From Spirochaetota bacterium (lineage in GTDB: Bacteria; Spirochaetota; UBA4802; UB4802), in assembly GCA_018399855.1 (NCBI GenBank), contig JAGYNX010000048.1, forward strand, positions 1 to 10,677: a stretch of 10,677 nt of DNA, read 5' to 3'. Made by a program: the position numbers and the translations under genes. This document shows positions 6,438-10,677 of this stretch, one piece after another; position 1 is the first letter of the stretch, and each line of letters opens with the position of its first letter. Below the pieces are notes generated by a model that was given only the letters and a program-made list of their open reading frames with translations, searched no databases and was not told the DNA's origin.

Positions 6438-7004
6438 CTATTGTACTGCCCTTTCCTGCAGGCCAAGAAAAAAGGCATAGTCATAAAGCATCTCCCGCGT
6501 GCCCTCATGCTGACCGGTGACATGGTACAATATCATAAGCCGTACCATGATTGGGTAATACGCGGGATATATCTTCCTCCCTTCCTCAAGGTAGTGAATG
6601 GCCTTCTGGTTATTCCCATCCTTCATCCATGCATATGCCAGGCTGTAATAAAAGAGCACGTTCCTCGGATTCAGATCCAGGGCTTTTGAAGCATACTCAA
6701 TGGCATCATCGTAATTCCCGTCCTTTACTGCCAGCTGCCATTTCCTGTAGAGAACTATTTCTTCGGCGGATGTAAACATTGTGGTCATCATGTTTAAAAG
6801 CTTGATAGCCTCAAGCCTGCTTTCCGGGTCGGTAATGGCCTCAAGTCCTTTCCTAAATTCAACGCCTGCCTGTAGATAGTTTTCACTTTTATACATGGTT
6901 ATTCCCCTGGTAATATGTTTTGTTGACTTTTTCTCGGCAAATACAGTACCAGGCATAACCTGCAAGCATGTACATACCAGTACACAAACTGCGAACAGTC
7001 TCAT
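6438..7004 (-). CDS. Small secreted TPR-repeat protein
   Basis: This 188-residue protein has an N-terminal signal peptide ending VFA (residues 21-23), with likely cleavage by signal peptidase I before E24. The mature part is helical with tetratricopeptide repeats: a clear pair at about 86-115 and 116-150, a degenerate one at about 31-62, and a partial one near the end. TPRs bind partner proteins, so a periplasmic scaffolding or adaptor role is likely; no enzymatic motif is present. A good Shine-Dalgarno (AAAGGA on the coding strand, 7012-7017) sits seven bases before the start. It follows the propeller lipoprotein gene by 31 bases and probably shares its mRNA. Its stop codon lies one base from that of the convergent sulfatase. 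The family is recognised; the specific function is not. Confidence 0.85.
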   Translation of the reverse strand: MRLFAVCVLVCTCLQVMPGTVFAEKKSTKHITRGITMYKSENYLQAGVEFRKGLEAITDPESRLEAIKLLNMMTTMFTSAEEIVLYRKWQLAVKDGNYDDAIEYASKALDLNPRNVLFYYSLAYAWMKDGNNQKAIHYLEEGRKIYPAYYPIMVRLMILYHVTGQHEGTREMLYDYAFFLGLQERAVQ

Positions 7005-7035
7005 ATATTCATCCTTTCACTTGAAATAATACTGT

Positions 7036-7878
7036 CTATTCTTTCAGCAGGTACGCAACAACCCGATTATCAAAAAAAGTGGGAACAAGCAGCAGTTTCA
7101 TACCTGAAATAAACTCAAAATCCGCGGCATTTACTTTTCCGTCAGACTTGTCAAAAAGAACCTGCCTGTTCTTTCCGATTATCTCAACTTTTCCATCCCA
7201 GTCACTCACGATATAACTGTTCTTTCCAAGAGGCTTGAGGCCGTCTATACTCCTGTCATGGGGCTCAAGGGGGGTAACTTTTTTTGTTCTTGTATTAACA
7301 GCAACGATGCCGCTTGACGTCCCCACTAGCAGTCTTCCGTTTGAAAGATACAGGCCATTAGGACTTTGATATCCTAATTTTATCCATACTGAAAGCGTAT
7401 CATCTTGCAGAACATAAATGTCCGCTGTATTCATATCCGAAATATATATTGTACCCGATGTATCAATATCAATATCATTTAAAAATTTTGCCTTCGGGGC
7501 ATTATATGTTTTCACAACTTTCCCTTCATTGATATCAATTTTGTGTACCCTGTCAATATCTGTTACGTAAAGGGTACCATCAATGATGCCCATTCCTTTT
7601 GGAGCGTGAAATCCCGTAATCCATTTTTTTTCCACGATCTTTCCATCAAGGGCCAGCTTTGCGATATACCCCTTCCCATTCTTCTCCAGGGGTTTCCCGT
7701 TAATATTTGACACGTAAATCTCGTTTTTCATGGCATTATATATAACAGACTCGGGCACATCAAGCACCGCGCCTGTTGCCCATTCCTGTGTCACTTTAAA
7801 CCCGCTACTTTTCCCACAACTAAGCATAAATAACATCATAAGAGAAATGATAACAGGTACCAGAAAATATTTTTTCAT
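7036..7878 (-). CDS. Beta-propeller (SMP-30/NHL-like) lipoprotein
   Basis: This 280-residue protein starts with a lipoprotein-type signal: charged MKK, a hydrophobic run, then MLSC with C21 as the likely lipidated residue. The box is loose (Met at -3, Leu at -2), as seen in spirochaetes and some other lineages. The mature part consists of repeated beta-propeller blades with motifs such as ESVIYNAMKNEIYVSNING, GMGIIDGTLYVTDIDRVHKID, DIDTSGTIYISDMN and SPNGLYLSNGRLLVGT. These fit SMP-30/gluconolactonase/LRE-like or NHL-type propellers often annotated as ATP-binding or gluconolaconase-like proteins. Metal-ligand positions of a true lactonase could not be confirmed, so a binding or sensing role is equally possible. 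The frame extends upstream to 8043, but a perfect AGGAGGA (7884-7890) five bases before ATG 7878 and the clean signal peptide decide the start. It lies just upstream of the secreted TPR gene and probably forms an operon with it. Confidence 0.87.
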   Translation of the reverse strand: MKKYFLVPVIISLMMLFMLSCGKSSGFKVTQEWATGAVLDVPESVIYNAMKNEIYVSNINGKPLEKNGKGYIAKLALDGKIVEKKWITGFHAPKGMGIIDGTLYVTDIDRVHKIDINEGKVVKTYNAPKAKFLNDIDIDTSGTIYISDMNTADIYVLQDDTLSVWIKLGYQSPNGLYLSNGRLLVGTSSGIVAVNTRTKKVTPLEPHDRSIDGLKPLGKNSYIVSDWDGKVEIIGKNRQVLFDKSDGKVNAADFEFISGMKLLLVPTFFDNRVVAYLLKE

Positions 7879-7883
7879 TTTTT

Positions 7884-7890
7884 TCCTCCT
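7884..7890 (-). promoter_or_regulatory. Shine-Dalgarno deciding the lipoprotein start
   Basis: The coding strand reads AGGAGGA five bases before ATG 7878. It selects this start over an open frame that runs 165 bases further upstream into the end of the kinase gene. Confidence 0.88.
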
Positions 7891-7947
7891 GCAAATATAA
7901 TATCGGTTAACAATAATCAGGTTATTACAATAGCGGATATTTATATA

Positions 7948-7976
7948 AGTATTCATCAAAAATGGAGAAAAGTCAA
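7948..7976 (-). promoter_or_regulatory. Possible promoter of the lipoprotein-TPR operon
   Basis: On the minus strand a near-consensus -35 TTGACT (7971-7976) is followed after 17 bases by AATACT (7948-7953), four of six matches to the -10 consensus. Transcription would start near 7941, giving a leader of about 60 bases. An alternative AT-rich -10 (TATATA) nearby is spaced too far. The call is tentative. Confidence 0.4.
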
Positions 7977-8002
7977 GTGTACGGGTCATTCTCCGGCGCA
8001 TT

Positions 8003-10480
8003 TCACCTGGGTAAGATAATTGAGAAGGTGGTTCCATTATCACGCAGCAGGGTCACCTCTCCACCCAGCTGCCGGGTCAGAATATTTACAAGGTTAAATC
8101 CGAAAGTAGAGGGATCATGGATATCATGCTCAGCAGGTATACCTACACCATCATCACTGACACTAAGCCGAATGTGGTCCGCGCCGGATTCTTCAAGAGT
8201 AACACGGATATCACCTTCATCCCTGCCGGGATAGGCATACTTGGAGGCATTGTGTACAAGTTCATTAACAATAATCCCAAGTGGCACCATAAAGTTCGAA
8301 TCAAGGTAAATGTCATCCACCTCTGCCACAATGCGCAGCCCCGATTCACGCGCGGTATACAGCGATATATCTGCAAAAAGATCCTCAAAGTATTGCCGCA
8401 CGTTGATTGAAGTATAATCACCAGACCGGTACAGCTTATCGTAAATATGCAGCATCCCCTGCAGTCTGCCCCGGGCATCACGCAGGGCATCAGCCGCCCT
8501 GCTGTCATCGAGAGTATCAGCCTGCAGTGCCAGCAGTGCGGAAATGGTAGTCATGTTGTTTTTAATACGATGGTGAACCTCCTTCAGAAAAAGCTCCTTC
8601 TCCTCCAGGAGTTTTTTTATCTTCGCTTCAGCTTCAACCCGGTCGGTAACATCGCGAATCATTCCTATAAATCCGATGAAAGTACCGTCCCTGTCCTTAA
8701 GCATATATACCCCGGTTTCACCGGGAAATACTTCGCCGCTTTTCTTCCGATAATCGATGGTATACACGATCCCCTGCGTATCCTGTCTCTCCCGAATCAG
8801 TTTTCCCAGTTCCTCAAATTGCTGTTCATCCGCATACACAAAAGATGTTTTCTGCCCGATAATCTCTTCGGCAGAATAACCGAAAAGATCTACAAATGAC
8901 TGGTTACAGCTTGTAATTCGCCTGTCAGTATCAGCAACCAGTATGGCATCGGTAATGCTGTCATAGAGCACCCTGTACTCTTCCCTGCTTCTTTCAAGCT
9001 CCTCTTCAATATGCTTGCGGTGACTGATATCCCTGGCCACGATCAATATTGAATCAACCACGTCATCTTTCATTATTGCTACTGAATTTATATCAACCGG
9101 CACCCGTTCCCCGTTTACGCTTATGATCTCTGTTTCATAATTATGCACACCATGGTATTGATCCAAACGCTTATCCATCCGCTCCATCAGTCCCGGCAAC
9201 TGATCATCCGGGATAAACTGCCTGAGATTAACCCTGCTTGTTTCATTTACCCGGTACCCTGTCAATGCAGCTGCCGCCTGGTTCATGTAGAGTAAATTAC
9301 CTGATAGATCATGTGTGCAGATAATATCAGGATCAGTTTCCGTAAGCAGCCTGTACAGTTCCTCGCTTTCCCTTAGAGAATCCTCTATTTTTTTTCTGTC
9401 AGTAATATCCTGAATGATACCGGTAACTACATTCGTCCCGGGGTCGTATTCCGCCAGTGAATGAATATCACGTATGACATTATCATCCAGTCGTTGTATC
9501 TTGAACTGCACATCATAGTAATTCTTTCCAGTGATAAGGTCATTTATACGGGTATCCAGCATCTCCCGGTATTCGGGGAGTGGGATATTCTGAACTTCAC
9601 TGACAGTCCATTCCCTGTGTCCCAACCCGTAAATTCTCAGGGCCTCTTCTGATGCATGCACAACACCCATGTTGAGATCAAATTCCCAGCTTCCCATGTG
9701 TGCCACTTGCTGGGCACGCCGCAGCTGGTTTTCCATGTTTACATGATCAGTAATATCACGGGCGATTCCCACGTATACAGCCTCATCCATTGGATCATTG
9801 AGTATTGACACCTTCGATGAATGTATTCTCCAACTGCCATCCCGGTGACGCACCCTGTAGGAAAGACTTTTATCTGATTCACCGGCTTTTTTTACTTCTG
9901 AAAGGGATGTAATACACTTTTCCACATCATCAGGATGGATATAACGGGTGAAAGAATTATTTATTACATCTGACGGGTTATATCCCACAAAATCTTCACA
10001 GTTGGGGGACAGGTATACGAAGACCCCCTCTTCGGTTAAGGTGTAGATAATATCACTTGCGTTCTCCACGTAGCTGCGAAAACGCTCTTCACTTTCTGCA
10101 ATTTTTTTATGGGCATCAAAAAGCTGAAATGCCATTTCGATGGATGACAGCAGGACAAAATCACCCGAATTCTTGATGACATATCCATACCTGGTGATCT
10201 CACGTACCTTCGCGACCATGTCACTGCTGGAATGGGAGGTGAGAAATACTATGGGTATATCACGCATCTTCAGTATTGCCTTCGCCACATCGGGGCCATC
10301 CATACCGGGTCCCAGGTTGATATCCATGAGGATAAGATCAATACCAGGGTCTTCCCGGATCATGTCTACCGCACTCTCACCATCATGTGCCACTACCACG
10401 TGATAACCGTTCCTTTCAAGCATGGTAGACTGATCCATGGCGATTATGGCTTCATCTTCAACGAGTAAAAGCTTTTTCAT
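8003..10480 (-). CDS. Receiver-PAS(x4)-HisKA_2 sensor histidine kinase
   Basis: This 825-residue cytoplasmic protein has no membrane segment. Residues 1-120 are a response-regulator receiver domain with VEDE acidic residues (E8, D9), phospho-acceptor D53 in LMDINL, T81 and K103. Four PAS domains follow at about 130-250, 250-370, 370-495 and 495-620, each ending in a PAC-type tail (RDITDH, QDITDR, RDISHR, RDVTDR). A short coiled linker leads to a HisKA_2 dimerisation domain with the H-box KEVHHRIKNN (633-642; H636 or H637 is the likely phosphorylated residue). The ATPase domain has N-box NELVHNASKYA (739-749), G1 SDDGVG (775-780) and G2 FGFNL (793-797). All kinase residues are intact. The PAS domains would sense small ligands, redox state or heme/flavin, but no cofactor residue can be assigned. 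The receiver at the N-terminus suggests input from another kinase. No output regulator is encoded nearby, and only a weak GGGGAT ribosome site precedes the start. Confidence 0.93.
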   Translation of the reverse strand: MKKLLLVEDEAIIAMDQSTMLERNGYHVVVAHDGESAVDMIREDPGIDLILMDINLGPGMDGPDVAKAILKMRDIPIVFLTSHSSSDMVAKVREITRYGYVIKNSGDFVLLSSIEMAFQLFDAHKKIAESEERFRSYVENASDIIYTLTEEGVFVYLSPNCEDFVGYNPSDVINNSFTRYIHPDDVEKCITSLSEVKKAGESDKSLSYRVRHRDGSWRIHSSKVSILNDPMDEAVYVGIARDITDHVNMENQLRRAQQVAHMGSWEFDLNMGVVHASEEALRIYGLGHREWTVSEVQNIPLPEYREMLDTRINDLITGKNYYDVQFKIQRLDDNVIRDIHSLAEYDPGTNVVTGIIQDITDRKKIEDSLRESEELYRLLTETDPDIICTHDLSGNLLYMNQAAAALTGYRVNETSRVNLRQFIPDDQLPGLMERMDKRLDQYHGVHNYETEIISVNGERVPVDINSVAIMKDDVVDSILIVARDISHRKHIEEELERSREEYRVLYDSITDAILVADTDRRITSCNQSFVDLFGYSAEEIIGQKTSFVYADEQQFEELGKLIRERQDTQGIVYTIDYRKKSGEVFPGETGVYMLKDRDGTFIGFIGMIRDVTDRVEAEAKIKKLLEEKELFLKEVHHRIKNNMTTISALLALQADTLDDSRAADALRDARGRLQGMLHIYDKLYRSGDYTSINVRQYFEDLFADISLYTARESGLRIVAEVDDIYLDSNFMVPLGIIVNELVHNASKYAYPGRDEGDIRVTLEESGADHIRLSVSDDGVGIPAEHDIHDPSTFGFNLVNILTRQLGGEVTLLRDNGTTFSIILPR

Positions 10481-10677
10481 AGATATCCCCGATCTGTGTT
10501 GATATCAATATAGATGGATGCAATCATATCACATTTACATCGAATAGTATATTAATAATTTCTGGGTCTTTCCGGATTCTTGGGAATTGACAATAATTTT
10601 TTATAACAATAATCCTTGAAATTGCAATTCACATAATTTTTTTTAACCGCAGATAAATGGAATTAAGTGAAAAGTGA
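10481..10677. other. AT-rich upstream region of the kinase gene
   Basis: This 197-base stretch is AT-rich with no gene. On the minus strand a TATGAT lies in the kinase upstream region without a convincing -35, so no promoter is claimed. Near the right edge, TTAACCGCAGATAAA (from about 10642) resembles the outer arm of a dispersed intergenic repeat, but it is cut by the window end. Confidence 0.4.

Noticed and set aside
7964..7994. GGAGAA/TTCTCC inverted repeat after the kinase stop as a terminator
   Set aside because: A 6-bp stem with a 19-base loop and only a short T-run is too weak, and it overlaps the candidate promoter.
7879..8043. N-terminal extension of the propeller lipoprotein by 55 residues
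   Set aside because: The extension runs into the kinase gene and would put the signal peptide in mid-protein; a perfect Shine-Dalgarno supports ATG 7878.

Overview
The window reads as the chromosome of a Gram-negative, probably anaerobic or microaerobic bacterium that makes menaquinone by the futalosine route. The evidence is an mqn-type gene cluster, a Tat-exported sulfatase, a lipoprotein with a loose signal-peptidase II box, and a large multi-PAS sensor kinase of the HisKA_2 type. A spirochaete or deltaproteobacterial-type lineage would fit, but nothing here fixes the taxon.

Region 1 (1-4529, + strand) is a menaquinone block. It holds the 3' part of a UbiD-like decarboxylase cut by the window edge, a UbiA-like prenyltransferase (MqnP-like), a UbiX-like prenyl-FMN synthase, aminofutalosine synthase MqnE and chorismate dehydratase MqnA. 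MqnA and MqnE perform the first two committed steps from chorismate. The UbiA, UbiD and UbiX homologues are the expected late enzymes that prenylate and decarboxylate the 1,4-dihydroxy-6-naphthoate intermediate, with UbiX supplying the cofactor of UbiD. The middle enzymes (MqnB or a substitute, MqnC, MqnD) are not in the window. Genes in each half overlap or nearly touch, but the block is split between mqnP and ubiX by a 317-base gap carrying a non-coding element with perfect 28-bp inverted ends.

Region 2 (4530-4867) is intergenic. It holds a second, unrelated inverted-repeat element of about 256 bp, with 30-bp arms built from tandem CACAGAGG units. Ten bases after it lies a perfect consensus sigma-70 promoter (TTGACA, 18 bp, TATAAT) driving the next gene.

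Region 3 (4868-6436, + strand) is a Tat-exported type I sulfatase of the Cys (formylglycine) class. It converges on region 4 with one base between the two stop codons.

Region 4 (6438-10480, - strand) holds, in transcription order, a receiver-4xPAS-HisKA_2 sensor kinase, a beta-propeller (SMP-30/NHL-like) lipoprotein and a small secreted TPR protein. The last two are 31 bases apart and look like an operon of envelope proteins. The kinase is separated from them by 124 bases containing a possible promoter.

Most genes are members of known families. The least explained parts are the two different inverted-repeat elements that split and bound the menaquinone cluster, and the promoter and leaderless-start arrangements next to them. 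No convincing new defence, mobile or biosynthetic system was seen.
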